From: Deltaproteobacteria bacterium
GTDB taxonomy: Bacteria; Myxococcota_A; UBA796; GCA-2862545
Length of the DNA: 64,000 nt
NCBI GenBank assembly: GCA_007693595.1
Contig: REDI01000014.1
Location: forward strand, 62,001-126,000
Direction: 5' to 3'
Shown: positions 34,511-44,153 of the stretch, piece after piece
Layout of the letters: every line of letters starts with the position of its first letter
Position numbering within the stretch: position 1 is the stretch's first letter
Made by a program: the position numbers and the translations under genes
The notes under the pieces: model-generated
Database searches by the model: none
Told to the model about the DNA's origin: nothing
Seen by the model: only the letters and a program-made list of their open reading frames with translations

Positions 34511-35551
34511 CTACTCGGGCACCGCGCGAAGCTGCACGATCCGGACCTCGGCCTCGGTGAAAGAGTCTTCGACCGTCACATCGATCCCATCGAGCCACCG
34601 GAGGTAGATCTCTTCTTGCTCCTCCTCGGGCAGGTCCTTGGCCCAGCGATCGAGGGTGACGTTGGTCATGAGTCGTGGCGCCGGAGGCTCTTCGCCAGCA
34701 CGCTTCGCGGCCTTCAGCTCGTCTTCGGTGGGAGGCAGGGTGCCGACCATGGTGGAGCCCTTGGGCGGGATCACACCTTCGATGTGAAACTCTTGGCTCG
34801 TGACCTCGGCGCCCTTCGCGTCTTTAATCACGGCCCGCAGGTAGAGATCGGTCATCTCGTAGTCGGAGCTGTTCTCGAGCATAAAACGGAAGGTCCCGGT
34901 GTCGTTGCCCTCTTCGTCGATCTGGACGAAGGTGGCGTTGGTGACCTTGGTGTACTGGTCGGGGTTGTAGAGCGGGTCCATCTTTCGGCGGATCTTCTCG
35001 CCGCCGAGCTGGTAAACGGGAAGGGTGTCTTCGATCCGGATCCAGCCTTCCTTACCGTTGTAGTTCGCCTTGTAATACCCCCCCCGCTTGGCGAGCAGCT
35101 CCGCCTTGTCGTCCTTGGGGATGGTGGCGAGCACGTTGCTCCGCCCGTCGGGTTCGGCGTAGAGCGCCGCATCGGTCAAGACGATGAGCTCCGAATACTG
35201 AAGCGAGCCTCCTTCGCCGAGCAGAGACTCTTCGCCCGTGGGCAGCTGACCGGCGAAGTAGGCCATGCCCCCGCCACCACCGAAGATCATGAGCACAAAG
35301 ACCACGAAGAGCGCACCCTTCAGCGCGGTCGACGCCCCGGAGCGGTAGGTGATCTCGGCCTCGTCTTCGAGGTCGCTCTTGACGATGCTCGCGAGCTCGG
35401 GGACCTCGATGGCATAGAGCCAGTCCTCGGCCCCCTCGGGCTGAATGAGATCGCCGGCGTCGAGATCCCCTTCTTTGGCGAGCTGGGTGAGCTTGGCGAG
35501 CCCACTGACGGTAAACTGACTGTCACCGCGGCTAACGACCCACTGAGACAT
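34511..35551 (-). CDS. GYF_2 domain membrane protein with SH3-like domain
   Basis: Protein of 346 residues. Residues 1-60 are a GYF_2-type domain (QWVVSRGDSQFTVSGLAKL, WLYAIEVPEL), a peptide-binding fold that would lie in the cytoplasm. A membrane segment (about 78-100) ends in a Gly run. Residues 115-175 resemble a bacterial SH3 domain (DAALYAEPDGRSNVLATI, GKEGWIRIED) outside the membrane, followed by a domain of unknown type with an Ig-like strand pattern. The chosen ATG at 35551 follows gaggagct; longer starts extend into non-coding sequence. No operon partner is evident: uvrA starts 137 bases downstream on the same strand. A hairpin-like CGTCAC/GTGACG pair (34462-34489) lies in that gap. 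Confidence 0.78.
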   Translation of the reverse strand: MSQWVVSRGDSQFTVSGLAKLTQLAKEGDLDAGDLIQPEGAEDWLYAIEVPELASIVKSDLEDEAEITYRSGASTALKGALFVVFVLMIFGGGGGMAYFAGQLPTGEESLLGEGGSLQYSELIVLTDAALYAEPDGRSNVLATIPKDDKAELLAKRGGYYKANYNGKEGWIRIEDTLPVYQLGGEKIRRKMDPLYNPDQYTKVTNATFVQIDEEGNDTGTFRFMLENSSDYEMTDLYLRAVIKDAKGAEVTSQEFHIEGVIPPKGSTMVGTLPPTEDELKAAKRAGEEPPAPRLMTNVTLDRWAKDLPEEEQEEIYLRWLDGIDVTVEDSFTEAEVRIVQLRAVPE

Positions 35552-35694
35552 AAGTAGCTCCTCCCGCGGCCCCGCTCCGGGCCTGCGGCATGATGGCGCG
35601 AGTTGTAGCTGATCGCTGCTTCGGGCGGCAACCCTGAGGTCACTTTCACACCAAGGATTGACCCCTTTCCGACATCGGCCTGACAGGCCAGGTC

Positions 35695-36360
35695 TCAGGC
35701 CCCCGAGGTCTGAGGGCCCCTGGGCCCTTCCGGTCGAACCGAACGCTCGCGCACTGGAGGGCGCACCCATGAAGGCCGGCGCTGCGCGGAGTCCGGCTCG
35801 TGGAGCGCACAGTCCGCCACACACTGCCAAGCCTCGACCTCGCCCGCCTCATCGAGGAAGGGGAGACACTCAAAGCCCGAGGGACAGCTCCGGTCCCTGG
35901 CACAGTCGACCACGCAGAAGCCGCTCCAGCAGCGATTCGTCCCGCCCGGATCGCCGGCGTTGCAGTCCTCCACCACCCCTGCCCTGGTACAGGGGCGGCA
36001 GTAGAGGTCCCCCGCATCGACGCATTCGCCTACCTGCTCGTCGCAGATCCGGCCGAAGTCGCAGTCCGCCTGGGTGTCGACGCAACCTCGGGGCACGCAC
36101 GTCCGGAGCTCCAGCTCGCACACATCGCCAGGGTAGCAGTCCTCGGAGGTTTCGCAGCCGGCAAGGCAGACAGAGCCCTCGCAGAGGTGCTCCAAAGGGC
36201 AGTCTACCGAGCTGTCACAGACCCAGGGCGCGCACCGGCCCTGGTCACAGATCTCGCCCGCTTCGGTACAAGGGTCGTCGATCCCACATCGCTGCCCCTC
36301 CGCCCGCCCCCCACAGGAGGCGAGAAGGAGGGCGACGATGACCGTGACCGCTCGAGCCAT
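35695..36360 (-). CDS. Cys-rich predicted lipoprotein
   Basis: The 221-residue protein begins MARAVTVIVALLLASC, a lipoprotein leader with Cys16. The mature part is dominated by regularly spaced cysteines in repeated patterns such as CDSSVDCPLEHLC, CETSEDCYPGDVC and CDEQVGEC, as in the short Cys-rich repeats common on myxobacterial surface proteins, likely disulphide bonded. The last 40 residues are Arg/Pro-rich and lack Cys. It lies 39 bases downstream of nqrM on the same strand, so it may be the last gene of the Nqr transcript, though a role there is unproven. Confidence 0.75.
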   Translation of the reverse strand: MARAVTVIVALLLASCGGRAEGQRCGIDDPCTEAGEICDQGRCAPWVCDSSVDCPLEHLCEGSVCLAGCETSEDCYPGDVCELELRTCVPRGCVDTQADCDFGRICDEQVGECVDAGDLYCRPCTRAGVVEDCNAGDPGGTNRCWSGFCVVDCARDRSCPSGFECLPFLDEAGEVEAWQCVADCALHEPDSAQRRPSWVRPPVRERSVRPEGPRGPQTSGA

Positions 36361-36399
36361 AGTGCCCCTCGTCTCCGCAGGTGGTGCGCGAGCCCTAGA

Positions 36400-36639
36400 T
36401 CAGTGGCGCGGGTTCGGGTAGCCGACCTGGGCGAGCGATGCGACGGCGTCGTCGGAGGGGCAAATATCACGCTCCTTACGCGGACAAGCTCCACAGGACA
36501 GCGGATTACCATCGGGACCCAGGACCTCTTCGCCACCGCAGGAGCCACGGAGCACCCGGTTCGAGAACAGCACCCCGATGGCCATCGCCACCATGGCTAC
36601 CGCGAAGAGCACAAGGGCAAGCAGAATCTCCAAGGACAC
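36400..36639 (-). CDS. nqrM: Na+-NQR maturation factor NqrM
   Basis: Seventy-nine-residue membrane protein with one hydrophobic helix (about 4-25) and a following GSCGG motif. Cysteines 34, 49, 52 and 60 follow the four-Cys pattern of NqrM (formerly DUF539), which inserts the iron held between NqrD and NqrE. Its place downstream of nqrF and apbE matches the known order in Na+-NQR operons. The C-terminal tail after Cys60 is longer than in Vibrio NqrM. The neighbouring genes supply the whole complex, which makes the assignment strong despite the small size. Confidence 0.88.
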   Translation of the reverse strand: MSLEILLALVLFAVAMVAMAIGVLFSNRVLRGSCGGEEVLGPDGNPLSCGACPRKERDICPSDDAVASLAQVGYPNPRH

Positions 36640-36679
36640 CTCCTCCGGTCATCCTAACCCACCGACAGGCGCGTCGGGG

Positions 36680-37813
36680 TCAAAGCCCATCATGATCGAG
36701 GACGGAGACCCGGTCCGAGACGATCTGAACGGTGCGACCTGCCCCAAAACCGCTGCTCTGCCGGAGAGAGAAGCGGTCCCCGTCGGGGAACAAGACCGCG
36801 GCCTCCACATCGGGGAGGCGCTCGATGAGCGCGAGCCCCTGGTCTGGACCGAGCACCATGAGGGCCGTGGCGAGCGCATCGGCCGTCGAGGCCATAGGCG
36901 CGAAGACCGTGACCGATCCCAGGTCCGATTCGACGGGTCGGCCGGTGCGAGGGTCCATGGTGTGCGCGAAGGTCTGATCGCCGATGACTCGTCGGTTCCG
37001 GTAGTTGCCCGAGGTCGCCACGGCGCCGTTGGTCAGCGCCGCGATCAGGGCGAAGGAGGACGGCGAAGCCTCGGGGGACGGCAACGAGACCCCGACCTTC
37101 CACAGCGGCCCGCTCGCCCCTGGACCTCCGACACGAACCTCGCCCCCGACCTCGACGAAGAGGGAGCCTACCCCTAGGGCCGAGACCTGATGAAACACGC
37201 GGTCCACCGCATACCCCTTGGCGATCGCCGAGAGGTCCAAGGCGGCTCCGGCCACGTCGAGCTGTGCCATTCCCGCCTCGTCGCGCCGCAGGCTCACCTT
37301 GGACCAGCCCACCTGACCCATCACCTGCTCGATCGCTCCTTGTTCGGGCACCGCATCGATGGGCTCCCCGTGAAAGCCCCATAGCTCCATGAGAGGCTGG
37401 ACGGTCGGATCGAAGGCACCGCCCGTCATCGCCGCCAGATCTAGCGCCTCTTGCACCACCGCCGCGGTGGCCTCACTCACCGGCACTGGGCCCTGCGACC
37501 TCCGCGCCAAGCTGAGCTCACTGTCTTCCCGCCACGTCGACATCGCGCGATCCACCGCCTCGAGTGCTGCCTCAGCGCCTCGACGTACCTCCGCGGGATC
37601 GACCTGGAGCCGGCTCGGCTCCACGTACCGGACATGCCACGTCGTGCCCAGGGCCTCGCCTCGGAGCTCGATGACCTCGGGGAGCAGATGCTCGCCGGAG
37701 CGCGCACACGCGACGAGCCCAAGCAGCACCAAGGCCGCCGCCGAACCCTGTCCCATCCAACGACGAGAAGACCGGGCGGGCACCGTGGCGACACCCGACG
37801 GGGCCCACCACAC
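36680..37813 (-). CDS. apbE: FAD:protein FMN transferase (ApbE) lipoprotein
   Basis: Mg2+-dependent enzyme that attaches FMN from FAD to a Thr of NqrB and NqrC in the periplasm. Lipoprotein leader with Cys36 (GLVAC). Family blocks include TTWHVRYVE, GGAFDPTVQPLMELWGF, AKGYAVDRV, VEVGGEVRVGG, FAHTMDPRTGRP and STADALATALMVLG, with the metal-binding Asp. Two starts are possible: GTG 37813 gives a basic n-region (RSSRR) before the hydrophobic segment, ATG 37756 does not; I keep 37813. It follows the nqrF stop by 2 bases and is coupled to the operon whose flavoproteins it modifies. Confidence 0.9.
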   Translation of the reverse strand: MWWAPSGVATVPARSSRRWMGQGSAAALVLLGLVACARSGEHLLPEVIELRGEALGTTWHVRYVEPSRLQVDPAEVRRGAEAALEAVDRAMSTWREDSELSLARRSQGPVPVSEATAAVVQEALDLAAMTGGAFDPTVQPLMELWGFHGEPIDAVPEQGAIEQVMGQVGWSKVSLRRDEAGMAQLDVAGAALDLSAIAKGYAVDRVFHQVSALGVGSLFVEVGGEVRVGGPGASGPLWKVGVSLPSPEASPSSFALIAALTNGAVATSGNYRNRRVIGDQTFAHTMDPRTGRPVESDLGSVTVFAPMASTADALATALMVLGPDQGLALIERLPDVEAAVLFPDGDRFSLRQSSGFGAGRTVQIVSDRVSVLDHDGL

Positions 37814-37815
37814 GC

Positions 37816-39057
37816 CTATCCGCCGAAGTCATCGAACCGGATCATCTCGTCCGGGACCCCGAGATCGTCCAGCATCTTGAGCACGGCGGCGTTCATGAGG
37901 GGCGGGCCACAGAGATAGTACTCCAGATCCTCGGGTGCCTCGAGGTCCTTGAGGTAGTTGTCGTAGAGGACCTGGTGGATGAAGCCAACCGGACCGTCCC
38001 AATCATCTTCATCGAGGGGGTTCGAGAGCGCCAAGTGGAACTTGAAGTTCGGGAACTTCTCTTCGATGTCGGTGAACTCGTCCCAGTAGAACATCTCGCG
38101 TAGCGACCGAGCACCATACCAGTAGCTTACCTTGCGACTGGTCTTGAGGGTGTGGAAGAGATGGAAGAGGTGCGACCGGAGCGGAGCCATACCCGCACCA
38201 CCGCCGATGTAGACCATCTCGCGCTCGGTCTCTTGGATGTGGAACTCGCCATAAGGACCAGAGATCGTGACCTTATCGCCAGGCTTTCGACTGAAGATAT
38301 AGCTGGAGCACACTCCGGGTGGAACCTCCTTGCCGCGCGGGGGGGTGGCGATCCGGATGTTGAGCATGATGATGTTGCCCTCGGCGGGGTGGTTCGCCAT
38401 CGAGTAGGCCCGGAACACATCGTCCTCTTCGTTGAAGCCCTCGAGGTCCCAGAGCTTAAAGCTATCCCAGTCCTCGCGATACTCCTCTTCGATGTCGAAC
38501 TCCGTGAACTTCGCGCGGTACCTTGGGACGTCGATCTGGATGTAGCCCCCGGGCTCGAAGTCGAGCTGCTCCCCCTCGGGCAGTCTCACCACGAACTCCT
38601 TGATGAAGGTCGCGACATTATTGTTGGAGACGACCTCGCATTCCCACTTCTTGATGCCGAAGATCTCGTCGGGGACTTGGATCTTCATGTCTTGCTTGAC
38701 CTTGACCTGGCACGCGAGCCTCCAGTTGTCCTTGCGCTCGCGCAGGTTGATGTGCCCGGTCTCAGTCGGGAGGATGTCCCCGCCGCCGTCGAGAACCTGA
38801 CACTTGCACATCGCGCAGGTTCCACCGCCTCCACACGCGGAGGGGATGAAGATCTTCTGGGCCGAGAGCGCTGAGAGCAGGGTCTGCCCCGGAGAGACCT
38901 TCAGCGCCTTGTCCGGGTCATCGTTGACGACGATGGTGACATCGCCGGACGGCACGAGCTGGCTTCGAGCCACAAGGAGGATGCCGACCAGAAACAAGAT
39001 GACGCCCGCGAAGACGCCCGTCGCGGTGCCTACGGTCAAGAGGAGTTCGGTGGACAC
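37816..39057 (-). CDS. nqrF: Na+-NQR subunit F (NADH:FAD/2Fe-2S oxidoreductase)
   Basis: Electron-entry subunit of the sodium-pumping NADH:quinone reductase. N-terminal membrane helix (5-30), then a plant-type ferredoxin domain with cluster cysteines 75, 81, 84 and 116 ([11 protein letters not shown] ... LAC). A FAD domain follows with RAYSMANHP, and an NADH domain with [12 protein letters not shown]; the chain ends in YYLCGPPLM and DDFGG. The length of 413 is normal. It is the sixth gene of nqrABCDEF; 20 bases separate it from nqrE and 2 from apbE. Confidence 0.96.
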   Translation of the reverse strand: MSTELLLTVGTATGVFAGVILFLVGILLVARSQLVPSGDVTIVVNDDPDKALKVSPGQTLLSALSAQKIFIPSACGGGGTCAMCKCQVLDGGGDILPTETGHINLRERKDNWRLACQVKVKQDMKIQVPDEIFGIKKWECEVVSNNNVATFIKEFVVRLPEGEQLDFEPGGYIQIDVPRYRAKFTEFDIEEEYREDWDSFKLWDLEGFNEEDDVFRAYSMANHPAEGNIIMLNIRIATPPRGKEVPPGVCSSYIFSRKPGDKVTISGPYGEFHIQETEREMVYIGGGAGMAPLRSHLFHLFHTLKTSRKVSYWYGARSLREMFYWDEFTDIEEKFPNFKFHLALSNPLDEDDWDGPVGFIHQVLYDNYLKDLEAPEDLEYYLCGPPLMNAAVLKMLDDLGVPDEMIRFDDFGG

Positions 39058-39077
39058 TTAGAGCTCCGAAGTCGAGG

Positions 39078-39701
39078 TTAGAGCTGAATGCCCGCGAAGG
39101 TCAGAAACGCGATGGCCATGAGGCCCGTCATGAGCATGGTGATGCCCAAACCGCGCAGACCGGCGGGAATGTTAGCGTATTCCAGCTTGGTGCGAATCGC
39201 AGCCATCGACACGATGGCGAGCGCAAAACCCGCTCCCGAAGAGAAGCCGAATACGAGAGACTCATCGAAACCGTAGTCGCGCTCGACCAGGAAGAGGGAG
39301 GAGCCCAGGATGGCGCAGTTGACCGCGATGAGCGGCAAGAAGATGCCAAGCGCGTTGTAGAGGGTCGGGCTGAAGCGATCGATGACCATCTCGACGAGCT
39401 GAACCATCGCCGCGATGACCGCAATGAAGGTAATGAAGGTCAAGAAGGTGAGGTCCACCGTGTCGAAGGCGGACCCAATCCAAGACAACGCACCTTCTTG
39501 CAGAAGGAAGTAGTTGATCATCCAGTTCGTAGGGGCCGTGATGGTGAGTACGAAGATGACGGCGACGCCCAGCCCTAGCGCGGTCTCGACCTTCTTCGAG
39601 ACCGCCAGGAAGGAGCACATGCCCAGGAAGTAGGCAAGCAGGATGTTCTCGACGAAGATCGACTTCGCTGCGAGGCTCAAGTATGCGTTGAGAAGCTCCA
39701 T
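39078..39701 (-). CDS. nqrE: Na+-NQR subunit E
   Basis: Integral membrane subunit of 207 residues with six hydrophobic segments. Cys29 ([13 protein letters not shown]) and Cys129 ([11 protein letters not shown]) match the two Cys that, with two of NqrD, hold the intramembrane iron centre. Homologous to RnfA. Its ATG begins 1 base past the nqrD stop, so the D/E pair is made from one message. Confidence 0.95.
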   Translation of the reverse strand: MELLNAYLSLAAKSIFVENILLAYFLGMCSFLAVSKKVETALGLGVAVIFVLTITAPTNWMINYFLLQEGALSWIGSAFDTVDLTFLTFITFIAVIAAMVQLVEMVIDRFSPTLYNALGIFLPLIAVNCAILGSSLFLVERDYGFDESLVFGFSSGAGFALAIVSMAAIRTKLEYANIPAGLRGLGITMLMTGLMAIAFLTFAGIQL

Positions 39702-39702
39702 C

Positions 39703-40374
39703 TCAACCCTCCTCGGTGTAGCCGGACCAGGTCCGTTGTGCCCAGATCAACAACCCCAGGATGATGAAAGCGCCCGGAGCGATGACCATCAGTCCCATGT
39801 CGACGTAGCCCGCGTCGTAGGCCATGGCCGGGACGACCTCGAAGCCGAGCAGGTTGCCCGACCCCAGCAGCTCCCGGAAGAAGGCTACGATGCACAGAAT
39901 CACGCCATATCCGATCCCGTTGCCGAGCCCGTCGAGCAAGGAAGGCCAAGGGCGATTCGCCATGGCGAAGGCCTCGGCGCGACCCATGATGATGCAGTTG
40001 GTGATGATCAGCCCGACGAAGACCGAGAGCTGGACCGCGATGTCGTAGACGAAGGCCTTGAGGACCTGATCGACTACGATAACCAGCGAGGCGATGACCG
40101 AGAGCATGACGATGATGCGGATGTTGGGCGGGATCAGGTTTCGCAGAAGCGAGATGATCACGTTCGAACAGACGAGCACCGCGATGACCGCTGCGGTCAT
40201 GGTCAGGGCGAGCTGGAACTGAGTGGTGACCGCCAGCGCCGAGCAGATGCCCAGGACCTGAACGGTGATGGGGTTGTTGTCTGAGAAGGGGTCGATCAAC
40301 GCCTGCCGTTCCTTCTTGCCGAAGGAGATCACAGGCTCGCGCTGAACGTCGATCTCGGTTGCGGGAGAGCTCAT
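39703..40374 (-). CDS. nqrD: Na+-NQR subunit D
   Basis: Membrane subunit of 223 residues, homologous to RnfE. Cys44 ([10 protein letters not shown]) and Cys127 ([17 protein letters not shown]) are the iron-centre ligands shared with NqrE. The chosen ATG at 40374 is preceded by aggaggaccg and starts the soluble head MSSPATEID; a longer open frame upstream overlaps nqrC. Six membrane segments, about 40-200. Gap of 8 bases from nqrC. Confidence 0.95.
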   Translation of the reverse strand: MSSPATEIDVQREPVISFGKKERQALIDPFSDNNPITVQVLGICSALAVTTQFQLALTMTAAVIAVLVCSNVIISLLRNLIPPNIRIIVMLSVIASLVIVVDQVLKAFVYDIAVQLSVFVGLIITNCIIMGRAEAFAMANRPWPSLLDGLGNGIGYGVILCIVAFFRELLGSGNLLGFEVVPAMAYDAGYVDMGLMVIAPGAFIILGLLIWAQRTWSGYTEEG

Positions 40375-40382
40375 CGGTCCTC

Positions 40383-41153
40383 CTAGCTGCCGGTTTGAAG
40401 CTGCTTGAGGTACGCAGCATAGTTTTCTTTGACCGCGTCGCGGACCATGTCGTCGACCCCGCGGCTCGTAATCGTCGCGCCAGAGACCCCGTCGACGCAG
40501 TGCTCCACCCGGCCAGGGCAGGCGAGCGCAGCCGAGCCCTTGACGACCCGCACCTCGGTGAGACCTCGCTCGTCGCGGATGCTCTTGCCGCGCCACTGAC
40601 GCATGAAGGGAGGCTGCGCGATCTCTGCGCCGAGGCCCGGGGTCTCTTTTTGAGGGTCAAAACTTACGTTCATGACCGTCTCGGCGTTGGGCTCGAGCGC
40701 GAGGAAGCCCGAGATGGGTCCCCAGAGACCGCGGCCCTGGAGCTCGATCGCGTAGCCCTCGACGGCCTCCTCTTCGCTGACCCGAAGGTAGACCGGGCTC
40801 ACCTCTGGGGGCTTGCCCGTGTTGCGGACCGCGCGCCGCGCCTGATCGACGCGCTGAAGCTTGTCTTCGTCGGAGGCACCCGCCATGACCTCTTCGCCCT
40901 CTAAGTCGACCAGGATGAGGCGGGTGCGTTCCTTGAACAGATCGGCCACCTCTTCGTTGTTGAGGCGTGGACGGCGCCCACTGTCATCGGCCGCAGGGAG
41001 GTCCACGGCCTCGAGGACCTTCTTGCGGAAGGCGTTGAGCTCGTTGGCCTGCTGCATGTCGCGCAGCCCCATCGCGGCGCTCGCGACACCTACGGAGCAC
41101 ACGACGCAGACAGCGGAAGCAAAGCCAATGATGTAACCAGTGCTGTGAGCCAT
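40383..41153 (-). CDS. nqrC: Na+-NQR subunit C (covalent FMN)
   Basis: Subunit with one N-terminal membrane helix and a periplasmic FMN domain. The flavinylation motif [10 protein letters not shown] is present near the C-terminus, with Thr227 in the position that carries [12 protein letters not shown] upstream of it is the other family block. The length of 256 is normal. ATG at 41153 follows aggaggcggg. ApbE encoded downstream would attach the flavin. Confidence 0.95.
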   Translation of the reverse strand: MAHSTGYIIGFASAVCVVCSVGVASAAMGLRDMQQANELNAFRKKVLEAVDLPAADDSGRRPRLNNEEVADLFKERTRLILVDLEGEEVMAGASDEDKLQRVDQARRAVRNTGKPPEVSPVYLRVSEEEAVEGYAIELQGRGLWGPISGFLALEPNAETVMNVSFDPQKETPGLGAEIAQPPFMRQWRGKSIRDERGLTEVRVVKGSAALACPGRVEHCVDGVSGATITSRGVDDMVRDAVKENYAAYLKQLQTGS

Positions 41154-41163
41154 TTCCCGCCTC

Positions 41164-42474
41164 CTAGGCTGCGACGGCCAGGCGAGCCGCGCGCCGCCGG
41201 GTGGTGGACTTGACGATGAAGTGATCGATGAGGGGGGCGAAGACGTTCATGAAGAGAATCGCCAACATCACGCCCTCGGGGTAGGCCGGGTTGGCGACGC
41301 GGACCAAGACGACCAGCGCCCCGATCAGCGCCCCGTAGATCCATCGACCCAGCGGGGTGATAGCCGCAGAGACCGGATCGGTGGCCATGAAGACGATTCC
41401 GAAGGCAAAACTACCCGCGACGAGGTGATACCAAGGAGGGAGTGAGGTCATTGGAACCTCGCTGATCGCCTCAGAGCCCATGCCTCCGCCGAGCAGGAAG
41501 AAGATGGCGCTGCCCATAGCGAGCAACCCGAGCACGCCCCCTGCCATGATCCGCCACGACGCGATGCCTGTTCCGATCAGGAAGACCGCCCCGATCAACA
41601 CCGCCAGTGCGCTCGTCTCGCCCATCGAGCCGGGAACGAAGCCGAAGAACAGGTCGTTCCATGTCCAGCCCGCCTCGTGCAGCGCCGCGAGGGCCCCGGT
41701 GCCCGGCTCCGCGTTGGCGACCGCCAAGAGGGGCGTCGCGCCCGTATAGCCATCGACGAAGGCCTCGGGGGTGGCGCCGGCAGCGATCCCCTCGCCTGAG
41801 ACCCAGGCCGTCGGGGCCCATGCCCCGGCGGCGTCCCAGACCCCGTAGCCGTCAGCGTTTACCGCGCCCGAGATGTGGGCGGGATAGGTGAAGAAGACAA
41901 AGGCACGCGCCGTGAGGGCGGGGTTGAGGATGTTCATGCCCACGCCGCCAAAGACTTCTTTTCCGATGACCACCCCAAACGAGATCCCCATCGCCACCAT
42001 CCACAGAGGGATCGTGGGCGGGAGCGTGAGGGGGAAGAGCATGGAGGTGACGAGGAAACCCTCGTTGATTTCGTGCTTTCGCACGATACAAAAGAGCATC
42101 TCCCACATGCCGCCGACCATGACGGTGACCATATAGATCGGCAAGAACTGCCAGGCCCCCCGCAAGACGTAGTCGAGGTGACCAACCGCCCCGAAGATCC
42201 CGCCTTCGGCTCCGGCGAGCCCTTCATAGAGAAAGGCGTGGTATCCCGCGTTCCAACAACCGAACAGAATGCAGGGGAGCAGCGCGAAGTCAACGAAGAT
42301 CATCAGGCGCTTGAGGTCCATCGGATCGCGGACGTGCGCGCCCTGATGGGTCTTCTCGCCAGGCGTGAGGAAGAAGGTCTCCGCCCCCTCGAACATCGGC
42401 CAGAGCAGCTTTAGCTTCCCGTCGCCGACGAAGTTGGGGCGAATGCTATCGAAGACGTTCTCGAGCGCCTTCAT
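41164..42474 (-). CDS. nqrB: Na+-NQR subunit B (covalent FMN, riboflavin)
   Basis: Large membrane subunit of 436 residues and the main site of Na+ transport. The flavinylation motif reads GYTGATPLLA, in place of the Vibrio SGATAL, with the Thr kept. Block GTFGAVGHLDYVL-like sequence in the early part and PTIPLWMVAMGISFGVVIGKE mark the family. Start ATG overlaps the nqrA stop by 4 bases (ATGA). About ten membrane segments; RnfD is its homologue. Confidence 0.95.
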   Translation of the reverse strand: MKALENVFDSIRPNFVGDGKLKLLWPMFEGAETFFLTPGEKTHQGAHVRDPMDLKRLMIFVDFALLPCILFGCWNAGYHAFLYEGLAGAEGGIFGAVGHLDYVLRGAWQFLPIYMVTVMVGGMWEMLFCIVRKHEINEGFLVTSMLFPLTLPPTIPLWMVAMGISFGVVIGKEVFGGVGMNILNPALTARAFVFFTYPAHISGAVNADGYGVWDAAGAWAPTAWVSGEGIAAGATPEAFVDGYTGATPLLAVANAEPGTGALAALHEAGWTWNDLFFGFVPGSMGETSALAVLIGAVFLIGTGIASWRIMAGGVLGLLAMGSAIFFLLGGGMGSEAISEVPMTSLPPWYHLVAGSFAFGIVFMATDPVSAAITPLGRWIYGALIGALVVLVRVANPAYPEGVMLAILFMNVFAPLIDHFIVKSTTRRRAARLAVAA

Positions 42475-43838
42475 GATCCGATCTCCTGCGCGTAGAGTTC
42501 AAGGCCCTTGCGGAGCAGCTGATCAAACTCGATCTTGCTCGGGCAGACGTAGGTACAGAGAGCTGCTTCTTCGATGGAGAGATCGAGGAGCCCTAAGGAG
42601 AGGGAATCTTCGATATTGCCTGAAGAGAGAGCCTTCATCAAAAACTCGGGTTCGATGTCGGGCGTGACCACCACTTTGCGGTACTGGCCGACGGGAACCA
42701 ACCCGCGATGCCCCCCGTAGATGCCCGGCCTGAGGTCGCGGCCCGTCTTGGGCTTGAGCCAGGCCTGGGGGAAGGCGCGGTGCACCGAAAACTCTCCGAA
42801 GGCGGGCATCATCCAGCCAAAGAGACGTCGAGGAACCTCGTCGGGAAGAACGTGAATGGCGGAGCTGTACCAGCCTCCCCCCGCGCTCACGTCGATGGTG
42901 GTGCCGGTGAGCACGCTACCGCGGATCCAGCGAAGCGCCCCCTCGGAGGTTGGTCCTACGAGGTCCTGCACGGGACACCCGATCACGCTCCGAACGAAGC
43001 GAGGCGACTTCACCCCGGCACCGACCGCCGCGTAGACCTTGTCGCCCGGATAGTGCCCCGTCGCGAGCACCTTACCCAATCGCGCGACGTCCCAAGCGTG
43101 GATGTACCAGACCACTCCACCGCCAGATGGGGGGGCGATGTGATTGATCTGCACCGCGGGATCCCCCGAGGGATGGGGCCCCTTGAAGGAGTGGAGCTCG
43201 ACCCCCTTGGCGCCCCGAAGCACCGGGTGGGTGCTGCCATCGGGCACGCTCAGATACACCTTGCCATCGGTGAGCTTGCCGAGCGCCATCAGGCCGTGGT
43301 TGAAGGGCTCGAGGTCCCCTTCCGACAGCAGCACCTCGGCACCAGGCTGAAGGGGCCCGGTCTCGGTTCCACAGACCAGGATGGACTGAGGGATGTCGTC
43401 GGGGGAGGCCACCCGGTCGAGGGGGCGCTGCCGAAGGCTCCACCACAGCCCGGAGCGCCGGACCAGGTCGACAACTTCGGCGCGACTGAGCGAGGGGAGC
43501 TTGTCAGCTTGGGCGGCATCGAGGACCTTCGGCTCGCCTTGCTCGGCGTCGACATCGACGACGATGCCGGTAATCACGCGACGATGCCCACGCTGGACTT
43601 CGCGCACGGTTCCGCTCACCGGCGCGCGGTACACCAGATCCCGGTCAGACTTGGCGTGGAAGAGCCCCCCTCCGCGCTCGACGCGGTCGCCTTCTCGGGC
43701 GATGAGTCGAGGCGTCGTTCCCTGAAACTCGCGCGGATCGATGATGACGGAGCGCGGCAGTGGCAACGACTCTACGGATCCAGAAGCTGCCCCGGCGATG
43801 GGGATATCTAGACCTCGCTTGAGGACATGGTTGGTCAT
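42471..43838 (-). CDS. nqrA: Na+-NQR subunit A
   Basis: Cytoplasmic subunit of 455 residues that binds quinone near NqrB and is homologous to RnfC. It begins MTNHVLKRGLDIPIAG and includes SVIIDPREFQGTTPRLI, VYRAPVSGTV and a Cys-bearing C-terminal CTYVCPSKIEFDQLL, all typical. Two starts, GTG 43847 and ATG 43838, are in frame; the ATG has ggag at a workable distance, so I prefer it. It is the first gene of the nqr operon; the 315-base upstream region should carry the promoter. Confidence 0.94.
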   Translation of the reverse strand: MTNHVLKRGLDIPIAGAASGSVESLPLPRSVIIDPREFQGTTPRLIAREGDRVERGGGLFHAKSDRDLVYRAPVSGTVREVQRGHRRVITGIVVDVDAEQGEPKVLDAAQADKLPSLSRAEVVDLVRRSGLWWSLRQRPLDRVASPDDIPQSILVCGTETGPLQPGAEVLLSEGDLEPFNHGLMALGKLTDGKVYLSVPDGSTHPVLRGAKGVELHSFKGPHPSGDPAVQINHIAPPSGGGVVWYIHAWDVARLGKVLATGHYPGDKVYAAVGAGVKSPRFVRSVIGCPVQDLVGPTSEGALRWIRGSVLTGTTIDVSAGGGWYSSAIHVLPDEVPRRLFGWMMPAFGEFSVHRAFPQAWLKPKTGRDLRPGIYGGHRGLVPVGQYRKVVVTPDIEPEFLMKALSSGNIEDSLSLGLLDLSIEEAALCTYVCPSKIEFDQLLRKGLELYAQEIGS

Positions 43839-44153
43839 GGGGTTCACCGCTCCATGCTGGTCAGAAGACGCACCATTAGGCCGTTGGCGCGCCGTCGTCC
43901 ATACCGTTCCGACGGGTCTGTCCTAGCGGAGTCACATCCTTGGTGGATCGCTGTAGATAGCCCTTGACGCCCCCCCTCGCCGTCCCCATGACTTGGGAAT
44001 GGTTGGAGCGGTCGTCCTCCTCGACGCTCGGACCCTAGCCCCTGCCCTGAGAGCGAGCGTCCCCTCTCAGGCCGGGCTTCCTGGCCCCTCCGCTTCCGAG
44101 CCGCCCGGCTCGCGCTACACTCTGCTAAGCTCCTGCCCCCCGACGAGGTTCCC
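43839..44153. other. Intergenic region between nqrA and HEAT gene
   Basis: A 315-base divergent region with no gene I can support. It should hold the promoters of the nqr operon (minus) and of the HEAT/rnhB pair (plus). The plus-strand half contains hairpins listed separately (44046-44112) and a TACACT element (44115-44120) before the HEAT start. I find no clear -35/-10 pair for nqr and no riboswitch I recognise. Confidence 0.6.
44046..44112 (+). promoter_or_regulatory. Cluster of hairpins upstream of HEAT/rnhB genes
   Basis: Two perfect stems lie side by side: CCTGAGAG/CTCTCAGG (44046-44053 and 44064-44071, 10-base loop) and CGAGCC/GGCTCG (44097-44102 and 44107-44112, 4-base loop), with a weaker GC-rich stem between. 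They end about 40 bases before the ATG at 44154. They could be a terminator for transcription from upstream, a leader or an operator array. Nothing recognisable beyond structure. Confidence 0.35.
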
